DNA of 64,000 nucleotides, from positions 13,863,987 through 13,927,986 of the forward strand of contig CM060696.1 of NCBI GenBank assembly GCA_030686995.1. Reading direction: 5' to 3'. The position numbers and the translations under genes are program-made. How positions within the stretch are numbered: the stretch's first letter is position 1; each line of letters opens with the position of its first letter. Below the pieces are notes generated by a model that saw only the letters and a list, made by a program, of their open reading frames with translations, did not search any database and was not told the DNA's origin. This stretch comes from Artemisia argyi. Lineage: Eukaryota; Streptophyta; Magnoliopsida; Asterales; Asteraceae. Of this stretch, positions 1-11,473 are shown one piece after another.

Positions 1-224
1 GGGGAGATACATGCTTAAACTACTTGCTTTCTCTTTTACTAAAGACAATTTTACTCATATGCTATGCTATACTTTTATACTCTTAAACATGATGTGTAGT
101 TTTATTACGATATGTGCCTTAATGTGTTAAACCTATTCTATGCGCTATATTCTTTAACTACTGTTTAACTCCTGGATGGAGCCGATGGAGAGGTATTGAT
201 AGTACTATCGGGCTGACGCCCCCA
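1..224 (+). mobile_element. Tekay-like LTR, left part (start outside window)
   Basis: This stretch and 8133-8721 form one LTR once the 225-8127 insertion and one CCCCA duplication are removed. It opens with GGGGAGATACATGCT, which recurs at 13131 inside the Tekay 3' LTR, so it belongs to a related family. The LTR start lies upstream of the window. No coding capacity is seen. Confidence 0.7.
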
Positions 225-1633
225 TGATGCGTGGGAATCGCACCTTGCTTTACCTCTCGAGGGATCTCGCGAGGCTTACAACCCCCACCAGGCAGTGTAC
301 CTGATCGTTGTAGTATAGTATAGTGACAAGTACCGGGGGATTGATCGTTCAGCTTAGGAATAGTGTCGCTAGGATTAGAAAACCTAATTAATAGTTCTAG
401 AGATGAAAGATGATTATTTTTGTGTTTTTATATTTTATGAAAGCAAGTAAAATCTCGGTTTTTAGAAGAGTGGGCGGAATTAGTTGCTAATCAACTAACC
501 CAAAAACTACTTTATAACTAATTAAACTAATGAAAATAAAATTAAATTAATATTAAACTAAGGTTGTGAGCAGTATATGGAGAAATTGTGTTTACTTAGA
601 CTTCATTACTCCCTAGATATCTTTTACATGTTAATTACTTGTTACACTTGTATGAATGACGGGTTGTATTCCTTAATACCATTCGTGGAGTGGCATACAT
701 AACTCCCCAACTCTATGAGCTCTTATCTCCTCCTACACCATGACCCATCACAACTATAGGGATTGTAAACAGTGGCTCATGCATTAAATACAACCAATAA
801 AGACCTAGTACGCCTCGGTTCATGTTTCTTAAGACGTTCAAGCATGTTACCATTTGGAAATCTGCCAGTTTTCTTAAGCCTAACATATAAAATCATTCAT
901 TCAAAACAAGAATAGACAAGTAATCAACACATAATCAACATCTAGGTTTCATTAGATCTAAGCAAACACAAGAGAGATTTAGCCTAGCATAGTAAAATTG
1001 AGACAAGAACAAAAGATAAACAACCAACACATAGACATATTGATTGAATTAAGAGTATACTTATCTCAATTACAATGCAAGGTCTCAAGGGTTTGGAACC
1101 CTTGAAAAACCTGTAAAAGAGGCACCAAAATCGTCTTTAGGGTTTCACCAAAACTTCTCTCTTTTTTAATGAAAAAACTAGAAAACTATATATAGGAAAA
1201 TCGTCCTGACGGCGTCAAGAGTTAAATCTGACGCCGTCAACTCGCCGCCATACACTTCCTCGGACGCCCTAGATCCAATCGTGACGGCCTATGTGACGCC
1301 GTCACCACCTTCGGTAAATTAATCTTGGCCACTTTGACGCCGTCATCACTCCATCTGACGCCGTCACCAGCTACGGTAAATTATTCTTCATGTCTGACGC
1401 CGTCAAGAGCAAACCCTTGACGCCGTCACCTTGTATTTCCAGCTTAGATTTTTGGTACTTTGTCGTTTTCTTCACTTTATGCTCCAAAAACGTCCAAAAT
1501 AGCCTCTTTTCCAGAATTCACTCTCCAAACACCTAAAATCACAAAAGGAACGATTTAGGGCAATATTTGATCAAATAAATTCGGATTCGGGCTTAAATGA
1601 CCCCCTAAAAACGGATCATTTTTCGCCTCATCA
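225..1633 (-). repeat. 3' LTR of gag-only element copy 1
   Basis: Partner of 6719-8127. Next to it inside the element (1634-1650) the minus strand reads AAGTGTAAGGGTATA before TGATGAGG, a weak purine-rich primer site for plus-strand synthesis. Confidence 0.93.
1207..1428. repeat. Array of TGACGCCGTCA palindromes in the LTR
   Basis: The 11-bp near-perfect palindrome TGACG-C/G-CGTCA occurs seven times in about 220 bp, plus a half site in GTGACGGCC. The spacing is irregular, so this is not a simple tandem repeat. Each copy contains two inverted TGACG cores, the core recognised by plant TGA/bZIP factors. The array recurs in the other LTRs of the family, and two further copies sit inside the element at 3832-3865. 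Confidence 0.8.
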
Positions 1634-2204
1634 TATACCCTTACACTTGAGATTTGCTTGTCCTCAAGCAAATGAGCTTTTATTCTACTCAAAAGACAAG
1701 TTAGGGGTCATTTAACACTAATATAAAAGTAATTACAACAAATAATCGTTCCACTAAAGACCAATAGACAAGCACGGAGGTCATACACAAGCACCTCACA
1801 AATAGTGTTTAGATACTCACATCTCTCGGGTGTAATAAAGTAATATAACATTGTGGAAATGGAAGATATCTCTCACTACCTGTCATAGCAAAATAGATTA
1901 CCATAGGCTTGGGAAAGGATCAAACCTCCACCACATGGCGTAAGCACCTAGGATAAACTATCAAAGAGGTCTTTTAAAGGGTTATAACGTTAGGCGTAGG
2001 GATATGAATTACACGGTTTTGTTGGATAAAGGGAATTTTACTGGTGGCGAGTTAACAACCTTAGTAAATTACATGTACAAGATGGCGTTGCTAAGCCAAG
2101 ACTAGACTCGACTTAAGCTAATAAATGAAAAATAACAAAAACATAAAATGAACATAAAATAAAAACGGGATGGTAGTCCGTATGTTTTTTCTCTTCTTCT
2201 TTTC

Positions 2205-2252
<48 letters not shown>

Positions 2253-4303
2253 CACTCTTACCCTACTATCCAAAATAATACATCATAGTGGATGAGAATT
2301 CCCCTTACACTTGAATCTTTACATACTTTACATTTAACTATTCTAATGACATGGGCGGTTTTGGGCCGGCGCAGCATCAGCAACCGAGCCGGGCCCAACC
2401 TACTGAGGGGCACTAAAATTTTTTTTATACCATTATATTTTTGGCTTTTCGTACTTGATTATGGTCTATGAATATTATAATATAGGGGCACTTTTTTTTT
2501 CGTGCCGGGCCTAATATTTTTTTTACGTTCTCAGCACCGCCCCTGTCTAATGACTCGAATTAAGAAAATCAAAACACTTGGAGCACTTTTAAAATTAACG
2601 TACATATGGGGGTAATAAGTGATGTTCTTACCCATTACTCCATAAAATAAGTACTTACCCATGAGTCCCAATCGTCCCAAAACAATATGTACAAGGATAT
2701 GACTCGACTTAGCAACCATGTAATCAATTAGAAAGTTAACTTAGGGTTTAACAAATAACAATAATGCACTAAAAATGAGCGCATACACGGAAGGCTAAGG
2801 CGATTTGGGTGTACATTTAAGTGGGGTGTAACAAATTCTTCCTTTAAGTAAGATGCTTAAAGTTAGAAACGAAAAGATAGGCTCGGAGGGGTGTACTAGG
2901 GGTTTCGTGTACTAAAAATGAGTACAACGCTAAGGGTGTGGGAAAAATTAGTTGACTTAACTAGCCAAGTAATATGACTTAAATGGTCAAGTAATTATAA
3001 TACGGGTTTAACACAAGGGTGATCCTAATGCCTCTTATCATGTAGTAAATCCTACCACACGAATGTAGTCTCACTAGCGGTCTCGGGATGCATCACTAAC
3101 GCAAGTTCTAGAATCTAAATGCTACCGGTACACTCATAAGCACTAATAATGAATGCTTTTCCTATCAAATCTAAAGGCGAACCTCACATTTTTGGGTGGA
3201 AAATTTTTCTGAATATACGGTTATGTGCTAGTCATACAATCTCCTATCCATGAGACGCTTGCTATGGCTAAAGTTTCACTCCTAAATGTTGTAAAAAAAT
3301 TTTAAATTTGGCGCTAAAATTACACTAACAAGTATTTCTCATAGTTTTATTACACATCTACTATCAAACAAAACAAACTCAAGCGAAAGTGCATATGTAA
3401 GGTATCATCTTTTTACCCTCCCCTTACACTTAAGATGAACATTGTCCCCAATGTTCAAGTAAAGAATGTAAAAGTTAAAAAGTAAAGAGAATGAAATCAA
3501 ATACTCCCCTGATTCGCTCGGTATGGATTTTAGGTGGCCAGGTTAAATCTTCTTCCAAGAAAACGAACAATCAAAGCTTCCCTTCCAGAATATAAATCAT
3601 CTTCTTGTCACAAATAACCTGTAAATCCTGACAAAAGTAGACAAGGCAACCTCGCGTAAAATCGGCGGCATCCTATATAAGTTACTAAATCCTAGAAAAC
3701 AAAGTAAGATATAATGCTTGTGGAATGAAGTTTGCAGATTTCCTGGAGATTATAAAACTTAATAATTCACAAAAACTATAAGACTCCGTTAGAAAAACAA
3801 AACCGGTAAAATTTCCAGATTTTTAACTCCTGACGCCGTCAAGAGCAATTGCCTGACGCCGTCAGAATGGACCTGCAGAAATCTTTATGTTAAGTTTCCG
3901 GAAAATTTCTGGAAAAACCTTGTCCTACTTCCTGGAAAATCCTGCAAAACTTCATTATGACTCAATACAAGCATTTGACTCTAACAAATACGAATATACA
4001 TGTTCATTAAATATTGTGGATAATCATGATCGGTTTGTTTCTTAAAAACATATTTGGGGTTTCCCCTTACACTTATCTTTTGCAAAAATACCTTTAGGTT
4101 GGAGTTAAGACTAGGCTAAACAACATAATAAAGTATTTCACATTTTAATTGAGAAACATGATCAACCAACAATAAAAATAAAACATGCATACGGAAGCAA
4201 ATAACAATCAAACAAATAAAAATCACACAAAACATGGGTTGCCTCCCAAGAAGCGCTTTTCTTTATTTACGAGTCTTGTAGCTAGACTCAAAGTCGTGGG
4301 TTA
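1634..4303 (-). other. Non-coding 3' internal region of gag-only element copy 1
   Basis: About 2.7 kb between the gag stop codon and the 3' LTR holds no ORF with recognisable pol motifs. It contains a poly-T tract (about 2207-2249), a 196-bp hAT-type MITE (2350-2545) and two TGACGCCGTCA palindromes (3832-3865). The matching region of copy 2 (44118-46623) is alike in order, so the lack of pol is a family trait and not a recent deletion. Confidence 0.8.
2350..2545. mobile_element. hAT-type MITE inserted in gag-only element copy 1
   Basis: 196 bp beginning CATGGGCGGT and ending ACCGCCCCTG, hence imperfect terminal inverted repeats of the CAGGGGCGG type common in hAT MITEs. It is flanked by the 8-bp target duplication TCTAATGA (2342-2349, 2546-2553). 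The sister copy has the empty site with a single TCTAATGA at 45867-45874 (reverse strand), which confirms the boundaries. It has no coding capacity. Confidence 0.88.
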
Positions 4304-6541
4304 CTACGTGATCTCATCATTGGTTCCACTACCTAGGTCATCTTCTAAACCAGTTTTGTATTCCGGACCTAGTTGCAAGCATTCTTTGTAGAAACCAAGC
4401 ATCCTATTTCTAACATACTCTACTCCTCTACGTCTATCCTCATCATTCCTATAATAAGCCGCTTGCTTACGTTCCTTTTCGAAATTAGAGAGAAGGCGGT
4501 ATTGCTCAATCTTGTAGGGCATTTGATAAGCAACCTCATCATTCTCTTCCTTGAATCTAACTATCCCTAACGTCGGATCATAACTCATCCTAGTGGCCTC
4601 AACAAATGGTTTCCCAAATATTATTTGACTTAGGTAAGAATCTATCACCGGACGCGTGTCTTCCACTATCATGAAATCAATCTCATAGGTGAGATTCCCT
4701 ATAATCACATGTACTCCCTTAACTCTTCCTGCAAAATTACTTATCCAACTTTTACCGGGCATTATCCTAAAATTGAGTTGCTTCTTCATCACCCAATTGT
4801 AATAAGTCCTAGACATGATGTTCACGGGGGATCTAGGGTCTATGTAAGCTTTCCATACATGCATGTGCCCGATATTGCATGGGATGTTAATGTTAGAGGG
4901 GTCTCCCATTTTGATCAGGGGATCGCCAAAGATATATGTTGTCTCGGGACTATCGAATAAATACTTATGGTATTCCCGTTCTTCCTTGGTTGGCAACTTA
5001 TCAAAATATTCCTCTATAGGTTCTACCTCCTCTAATTCCTCATCCTTATTAACCTCAACTTCCCTACTCTCATCCTCACTATTGGCTTCTACTCTAACTT
5101 CATCTTTGTCACTCTCCTCTATCTCCCTATCTATCGGCTTAATGGTGACAACATTGACAAAGTGGACATGTTTGGATGATGAGGGGTCCTTAGCTTGGAT
5201 TCCACTATTGGTGTCCCTAGTGTCCTTCCTAGGTGTGGCTAATGATTGGTTGTTGAGGGCTTTCAACAAGTTGTCGATCTTGTTGGTCATCTCCGTTTGT
5301 TGTTGGTTGAATTCGGTTTCAAACCTAGCTATGCGAGCTTCTTGAGATGCCATAAATTTCGACATCAATCCTTCAAGATTGTTGGAACTACCATAGTTGT
5401 TAGAAGGATTGTTGTTGAAGGTACGGTTGGATGGTGGACTGTTTGATTGGTAACGATTAGGTGGGTTGGATGAATTGGGTTGATTTTGTTTCCACCTAAG
5501 GTTTGGGTGATTTTTCCATGAGGGGTTATATGAATCACCGTATGTATTCGGCTCGGGCTTGAAAGTGTACCACTTATCTCCCGCTTCGTCGGTACGCGTG
5601 GATGCGTAGTCCGCAAAAGCTGTTCCGGGGAGTTCCACACAATCACGAGTGTCATGGGGACCACTACATAATTCGCATGAAGAAGTGATTTTGTTCACTT
5701 GGCTTGAATGCTTCGGAGCTTCGTAAGATTTCATGAGAAACTTGACTTGGTCCTCAAGTTCCATGATCCTACGGTCGGGAGTGCTTGAATTATTCGAAGG
5801 CAAAGATATTGCCTTGACCGTTTTGTTCAAATCACGGGGATCATTCCAACTTTCGTTGTCATAGAGAGCAAGATCTTCTATGAGTTCCCATGATTGTTCC
5901 GCACTAAGATCACGTAGCTTACCACCAGCCGATTGGTCAATGGTTCGCCTCGTGGGGATATCGATATGGTCATAAAAAATTTGGACTTGGAGCCACAGAT
6001 CTATGCCATGATGAGGGACTTTTTGGAGTAAGTCCTTGAAACGAGTCCATGTTTCATAAAGAGATTCATTTTGACGTTGTTGGAACATCAAGATGTCATT
6101 CCTAAGCTTAGTAGTTCTCCCCGGTGGGAAAAATTGAGCAAGGAAACGAGTGGTGAGATCATCCCATGTGGTGATGGATCCCGCGGGTAAACGCTCAAGC
6201 CATTGACTAGCTTGATCCCGTAGAGAGAATTGGAATAGGCGTAAACGGGTAGTCTCTCTAGTTTCAACACCTAGGTCTATGGAATCTACGATTTTGAGGA
6301 AGTCCTTAAGGTGTTGGTTTGGATCTTCGGAACGAAGTCCATGGAATGCACATCCGCTTTGCACCAACCGGATGGTGTCGGATCGCAAGGGAGTCACATT
6401 GGCTCCGGTGAGCTCAATGGTGTTTCGGTAGCCTTGGTGGCTAGGTCGGGAATACTCTCCTAAGGTTCGGGGCCTAAGGGGTTCTAATGGTGGGTTTTGT
6501 TGTGGTGGGATGATAGGTTCAAAGATGTTACCACCTTCCAT
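4304..6541 (-). CDS. Gag protein with degenerate aspartic-protease-like domain (copy 1, intact)
   Basis: An uninterrupted 745-codon frame starts at the ATG encoding MEGGNIFEP. I prefer this start to the upstream in-frame ATG at 6586 because copy 2 starts at the same place. Residues about 75-235 form a Retrotrans_gag domain (LRLFQFSLRDQASQWLERLP, FLAQFFPP, ESLYETWTRFKDLL). A short Cys/His cluster (CELCSGPHDTRDC) follows, then an Asn/Pro-rich linker, a heptad-like segment and a Glu-rich stretch. The C-terminal third looks like a retropepsin fold (VNIMSRTYYNWV, FGKPFVEATRMSYD), but the usual catalytic D-T/S-G position reads DPRS. It is therefore likely inactive as a protease. Its presumed role is capsid formation around element RNA. 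Confidence 0.9.
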   Translation of the reverse strand: MEGGNIFEPIIPPQQNPPLEPLRPRTLGEYSRPSHQGYRNTIELTGANVTPLRSDTIRLVQSGCAFHGLRSEDPNQHLKDFLKIVDSIDLGVETRETTRLRLFQFSLRDQASQWLERLPAGSITTWDDLTTRFLAQFFPPGRTTKLRNDILMFQQRQNESLYETWTRFKDLLQKVPHHGIDLWLQVQIFYDHIDIPTRRTIDQSAGGKLRDLSAEQSWELIEDLALYDNESWNDPRDLNKTVKAISLPSNNSSTPDRRIMELEDQVKFLMKSYEAPKHSSQVNKITSSCELCSGPHDTRDCVELPGTAFADYASTRTDEAGDKWYTFKPEPNTYGDSYNPSWKNHPNLRWKQNQPNSSNPPNRYQSNSPPSNRTFNNNPSNNYGSSNNLEGLMSKFMASQEARIARFETEFNQQQTEMTNKIDNLLKALNNQSLATPRKDTRDTNSGIQAKDPSSSKHVHFVNVVTIKPIDREIEESDKDEVRVEANSEDESREVEVNKDEELEEVEPIEEYFDKLPTKEEREYHKYLFDSPETTYIFGDPLIKMGDPSNINIPCNIGHMHVWKAYIDPRSPVNIMSRTYYNWVMKKQLNFRIMPGKSWISNFAGRVKGVHVIIGNLTYEIDFMIVEDTRPVIDSYLSQIIFGKPFVEATRMSYDPTLGIVRFKEENDEVAYQMPYKIEQYRLLSNFEKERKQAAYYRNDEDRRRGVEYVRNRMLGFYKECLQLGPEYKTGLEDDLGSGTNDEIT

Positions 6542-6693
6542 GATGTCGGATGGTAAAGAGTTACGAACAAAAGCACGAAGAAACAAGATAGACTAAAGAA
6601 GACCTAAAAATAAAAATAAAAAAAAAATCTTACTAGAAAGGAATCTAGCAAGTAGACCTAATAAAAAGAAATCCTAACCTAGACAATAACTAT

Positions 6694-6712
6694 TCCCCAG
6701 GCTGCGGCGCCA
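6694..6712 (-). other. Primer binding site, tRNA-Asp type
   Basis: The minus strand reads TGGCGCCGCAGCCTGGGGA six bases inside the 5' LTR. It resembles the Athila-type tRNA-Asp PBS with a few central differences. Copy 2 has nearly the same site (41783-41801). Confidence 0.8.
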
Positions 6713-6718
6713 AAAACT

Positions 6719-8127
6719 TGATGCGTGGGAATCGCACCTTGCTTTACCTCTCGAGGGATCTCGCGAGGCTTACAACCCCCACCAGGCAGTGTACCTGATC
6801 GTTGTAGTATAGTATAGTGACAAGTACCGGGGGATTGATCGTTCAGCTTAGGAATAGTGTCGCTAGGATTAGAAAACCTAATTAATAGTTCTAGAGATGA
6901 AAGATGATTATTTTTGTGTTTTTATATTTTATGAAAGCAAGTAAAATCTCGGTTTTTAGAAGAGTGGGCGGAATTAGTTGCTAATCAACTAACCCAAAAA
7001 CTACTTTGTAAATAATTAAACTAATGAAAATAAAATTAAATTAATATTAAACTAAGGTTGTGAGCAGTATATGGAGAAATTGTGTTTACTTAGACTTCAT
7101 TACTCCCTAGATATCTTTTACATGTTAATTACTTGTTACACTTGTATGAATGACGGGTTGTATTCCTTAATACCATTCGTGGAGTGGCATACATAACTCC
7201 CCAACTCTATGAGCTCTTATCTCCTCCTACACCATGACCCAGCACAACTATAGGGATTGTAAACAGTGGCTCATGCATTAAATACAACCAATAAAGACCT
7301 AGTACACCTCGGTTCATGTTTCTTAAGACGTTCAAGCATGTTACCATTTGGAAATCTGCCAGTTTTCTTAAGCCTAACATATAAAATCATTCATTCAAAA
7401 CAAGAATAGACAAGTAATCAACACATAATCAACATCTAGGTTTCATTAGATCTAAGCAAACACAAGAGAGATCTAGCCTAGCATAGTAAAATTGAGACAA
7501 GAACAAAAGATAAACAACCAACACATAGACATATTGATTGAATTAAGAGTATACTTATCTCAATTACAATGCAAGGTCTCAAGGGTTTGGAACCCTTGAA
7601 AAACCTGTAAAAGAGGCACCAAAATCGTCTTTAGGGTTTCACCAAAACTTCTCTCTTTTTTAATGAAAAAACTAGAAAACTATATATAGGAAAATCGTCC
7701 TGACGGCGTCAAGAGTTAAATCTGACGCCGTCAACTTGCCGCCATACACTTCCTCGGACGCCCTAGATCCAATCGTGACAGCCTATGTGACGCCGTCACC
7801 ACCTTCGGTAAATTAATCTTGGCCACTTTGACGCCGTCATCACTCCATCTGACGCCGTCACCAGCTACGGTAAATTATTCTTCATGTCTGACGCCGTCAA
7901 GAGCAAACCCTTGACGCCGTCACCTTGTATTTCCAGCTTGGATTTTTGGTACTTTGTCGTTTTCTTCACTTTATGCTCCAAAAACGTCCAAAATAGCCTC
8001 TTTTCCAGAATTCACTCTCCAAACACCTAAAATCACAAAAGGAACGATTTAGGGCAATATTTGATCAAATAAATTCGGATTCGGGCTTAAATGACCCCCT
8101 AAAAACGGATCATTTTTCGCCTCATCA
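6719..8127 (-). repeat. 5' LTR of gag-only element copy 1
   Basis: Direct repeat of 225-1633, equal in length (1409 bp), starting TGATGCGTGG and ending CGCCTCATCA on the plus strand. It should hold the promoter in minus orientation; the sequence around 7680 reads as a TATATATAG box on the minus strand. Multiple TGACGCCGTCA palindromes lie at about 7700-7925. Confidence 0.93.
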
Positions 8128-8132
8128 CCCCA

Positions 8133-8721
8133 CCATTGCCATATATTCCTGGCCTTGGGTGAATATAATCCAGCTTTGAAGCATTTGTGCTTATTCTTGT
8201 CATGAGGTTCAGTAGGCAGTGATACTTTACATTAAGCGTGCATATATCGTATACACATATATCGAAATCATACTATATGTTAGCAGTTGGTTGTGAACAC
8301 ACAGGTTGCAAGTGTTGTTATGGGCGGGACTTGCAACTGAGTGGATTCACGATGCCTTTGCTGTGCGAATATTCTTTAAAGACTTTTCAACTGTTTTAAG
8401 ACAAACTCTATGAACTCACCAACCTCGTGTTGACACTTTAGCATGTTTATCTCAGGTCTGTAAGGTGATAGCTGTTGCATGGAGCATAGAGTCGCTTGGC
8501 ATGTTTTGAAGACTTATGCTTTTATCTTTACCATTCGATATGTTTTAAAACTCTTATGTATTGTATTATGGAACTCAAGTTTGTAACTCGGAATTTATTA
8601 ATCGAATGGTAACTTTTCAAAACGTCTCATTTAGAGTTCGTTTTCTATACCTTTTACTTTGTATTATGAAGTAGCACCCCTATGACACAGTCTTCCGCTG
8701 CGATATTTTGGGGGTGTTACA
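8133..8721 (+). mobile_element. Tekay-like LTR, right part, ending inside a pol gene
   Basis: Continuation of 1-224, ending GGGGGTGTTACA. Its reverse complement matches 62497 onward (TGTAACACCCCC...), which fixes the LTR end at 8721. The next base opens in the middle of a reverse transcriptase frame with no PBS. This is therefore a solo LTR, or the end of an element, inserted into an older Tekay copy. Confidence 0.8.
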
Positions 8722-8722
8722 T

Positions 8723-11113
8723 GCACCCGCTGTATTTATGAACTTAATGAACCGAGTGTGCAAACCCTATTTGGATAAGTTTGTGATTGTATTCATCGAT
8801 GATATCCTTATTTATTCACGTAGCAAGGAAGAGCACGCATAACACTTAAAGGCTATACTAACACTGCTCAGAGAAGAGAAATTATACGCCAAATTTTCCA
8901 AGTGTGATTTTTGGATTGAGAAAGTACAATTTCTTAGGCATGTTATCGACAGTAAGGGTATTCATGTTGATCCCGCCAAGACCGAAGTTGTTAAAAATTG
9001 GGCGTCACCCACGAGTCCTACCGAGATACGCCAATTTTTAGGTCTTGCCGGTTATTATCGGAGATTTATTGAAGGTTTTTCAAGGATTGCTAAACCTTTG
9101 ACTGAGTTAACACAGAAGAAGAAGAAGTTTGACTGGGGAGAGGAACAAGAATCGGCATTTCAGTTTTTGAAGCAGAAGCTTTGTGAAGCACCGATATTAG
9201 CACTACCCGAAGGAAGTGAGGACTTCGTGGTATATTGTGACGCATCAATCCAAGGTTTGGGTGCCATATTGATGCAAAGACTTAAAGTAATCGCTTACGC
9301 TTCTAGACAACTTAAACCCCACGAAGAGAACTACACCACTCATGATCTAGAATTAGGAGCGGTGGTATTCGCTCTTAAGATCTGGAGACACTACTTATAT
9401 GGAACCAAGTGTACGGTTTTCACCGATCACAAGAGTCTTCAGCACATTTTGGATCAAAAGGAGTTGAACATGAGGCAACGTCGATGGCTAGAGTTGCTAA
9501 GTGACTATGATTGTGAGATTCGTTATCACCCGGGGAAGGCAAACGTTGTAGCAGATGCCTTGAGTCGAAAGGAACGACTCAGACCCCTCAGAGTTAGGTC
9601 ATTGGGTATGACAATTAGATCACCACTTCCGTCTCAAATTCTTGAAGTTCAAGCTGAGGCCCTTAAGGAAGAGAATAGACCGCACGAGAAGATTTACGGT
9701 ATGCCAGAAAGCACGAATGGATTTGTCAAGAAACCAGATGGAAGGCTGTGTTTCAAGGACAGAAGTTAGATTCCACTGTATGGAGGAATACGAGACCTCA
9801 TCATGCACGAGTCTCATAAGTCTAAATATTCCATTCATCCTGGTTCGGACAAGATGTATCAAGATTTAAAGAAGTTGTATTGGTGGCCAAACATGAAAGC
9901 TGACATTGCAGAGTATGTCGGTAAGTGTTTGACCTGCTCAAGAGTAAAGGCTGAACATCAAAAACCATCCGGTCTTTTGATTCAACCCGAGCTACCAATG
10001 TGGAAATGGGAAAGGATTACAATGGACTTCATTACGAAATTACCCAAGACATCGAGTGGGTTGGATACAATTTGGGTTATTGTCGATCGTCTCACGAAGT
10101 CAGCGCACTTCTTGCCAATCAAAGAGACTGGTGATACGGACGTTCTTGCACGTTTGTACCTTAAGGAGATAGTTTCCCGGCATGGAGTGCCGATTTCTAT
10201 TATCTCCGACCGAGACAGCCGTTTCACGTCTAACTTTTGGCGATCTTTACAGAAAACCTTGGGAACTAATTTAGATATGAGTACCGCTTACCATCCACAG
10301 ACTGATGGTCAAAGTGAAAGGACTATACAAACCCTGGAAGACATGCTTAGGGCATGTGTGATTGATTTTGGAAAAGGCTGGGATAAACACCTACCGTTAG
10401 CAGAATTTTCATATAACAACAGTTATCACGCTAGTATTAAGGCTGCACCGTTTGAAGCACTTTATGGAAGAAAGTGTAGATCACCAGTTTGTTGGGCTGA
10501 GATTAGAGATGTACAACTCTCAGGTCCCGAGTTGATTCTTGAAACCACTGAGAAAATAGTGAAGATTAGGCAACGATTACAAGCCGCCAGGGATCGGCAA
10601 AAGAGTTATGCCGATGTGCGAAGGAAACCAATAGAGTTTCAAGTTGGAGACAAGGTCATGCTTAAGGTATCACCTTGGAAAGGGATGATTAGGTTTGGAA
10701 AACGTGGAAAGCTAAACCCAAGATACGTTGGACCCTTCGAGATCATTGAAAGGATCGGTCCCGTGGCATACAAACTTGAACTACCTGAGGAACTCAGTAG
10801 AGTGCACAACACCTTCCACGTGTCAAATTTGAAAAAGTGTTTATCGGATGAAACACTTGTGATTCCGTTGAAGGAGATCAGAATCGATGATAAGTTGAAC
10901 TTTATTGAGGAATCCGTTGAGATTATGGACAGGGAGGTCAAACGACTCAAGCATAGTCGCATTCCCATTGTTAAGGTCAGATGGAACTCTAAGAGAGGAC
11001 CCGAGTTCACATGGGAGCGCGAGGATCAAATGCCTGCCAAATACCCACAACTATTTGATAAGACAACCCCGAACACCGATTCAACTTTGGATTCCGGGAC
11101 GAATCCAATCTAA
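8723..11113 (+). pseudogene. Tekay-like Ty3/gypsy pol: RT (partial)-RNase H-integrase-chromodomain
   Basis: One frame runs from mid reverse transcriptase to the end of pol with stop codons only at 8840-8842 (TAA) and 9767-9769 (TAG). The RT part has [12 protein letters not shown] and the tail [15 protein letters not shown]. RNase H shows [26 protein letters not shown] and DALSRK. Integrase has the HHCC finger ([13 protein letters not shown] ... CLTCSRVK), catalytic D in MDFITKLP, D in ISDRDSRF and E in GQSERTIQ, then [10 protein letters not shown] and a C-terminal chromodomain ([19 protein letters not shown]). This order defines chromoviruses, and the chromodomain and LTR suggest Tekay. Gag, protease and the RT N-terminus lie beyond the inserted LTR, outside the window. 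Confidence 0.92.
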
Positions 11114-11377
11114 CGGGTGGGTACTGTAATACACCGTAAAATCCCAGGTCATTTATTAATGCTAATTATCGACACTATTCTAAACTAAGCCATTTTGCGG
11201 GCTAATTTAAAATTTTTATATGAGACACTGTTTGTTTGAACACCCGATTGTTTTGAACACCGTTTATTTGTCACCCGATGTCACCCGAATGTCACTCTTG
11301 GATATCACCCAATGAGGTTAAACACCGGTAAGTCCCACTTGCGACCCGACACCCCATTTGAACACCGAGAAATTATT

Positions 11378-11378
11378 A

Positions 11379-11470
<92 letters not shown>
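11378..11470. repeat. (AT)n microsatellite
   Basis: Nearly pure AT dinucleotide run inside the Tekay LTR. ORFs of Ile-Tyr repeats across it on both strands are artefacts. Confidence 0.98.

Positions 11471-11473
<3 letters not shown>

Larger units (their letters stand above)
225..8127 (-). mobile_element. Complete gag-only LTR retrotransposon (TR-GAG type), copy 1
   Basis: Two 1409-bp LTRs (225-1633 and 6719-8127) begin TG and end CA and are flanked by the 5-bp target duplication CCCCA (220-224, 8128-8132). Read on the minus strand the order is 5' LTR, tRNA-Asp-type PBS, gag, a 2.7-kb non-coding region and 3' LTR. No reverse transcriptase, RNase H or integrase can be found. The gag resembles that of Athila/Tat Ty3-gypsy elements. 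Gag-only elements of this kind are known as TR-GAG and must be mobilised by enzymes from another element. The LTRs differ by about nine substitutions by eye. A second copy lies at 40373-48027. Confidence 0.93.

Noticed and set aside
4709..5664. Several plus-strand and shifted ORFs overlapping gag of copy 1 (and their mirror at 42757-43712)
   Set aside because: Shadows of the gag frame; they recur in both copies only because gag does.
8723..11113. Endogenous pararetrovirus (caulimovirid) origin for the RT/RNase H
   Set aside because: Integrase, chromodomain and LTR are present, and no movement or coat protein motifs are seen; Ty3/gypsy fits.
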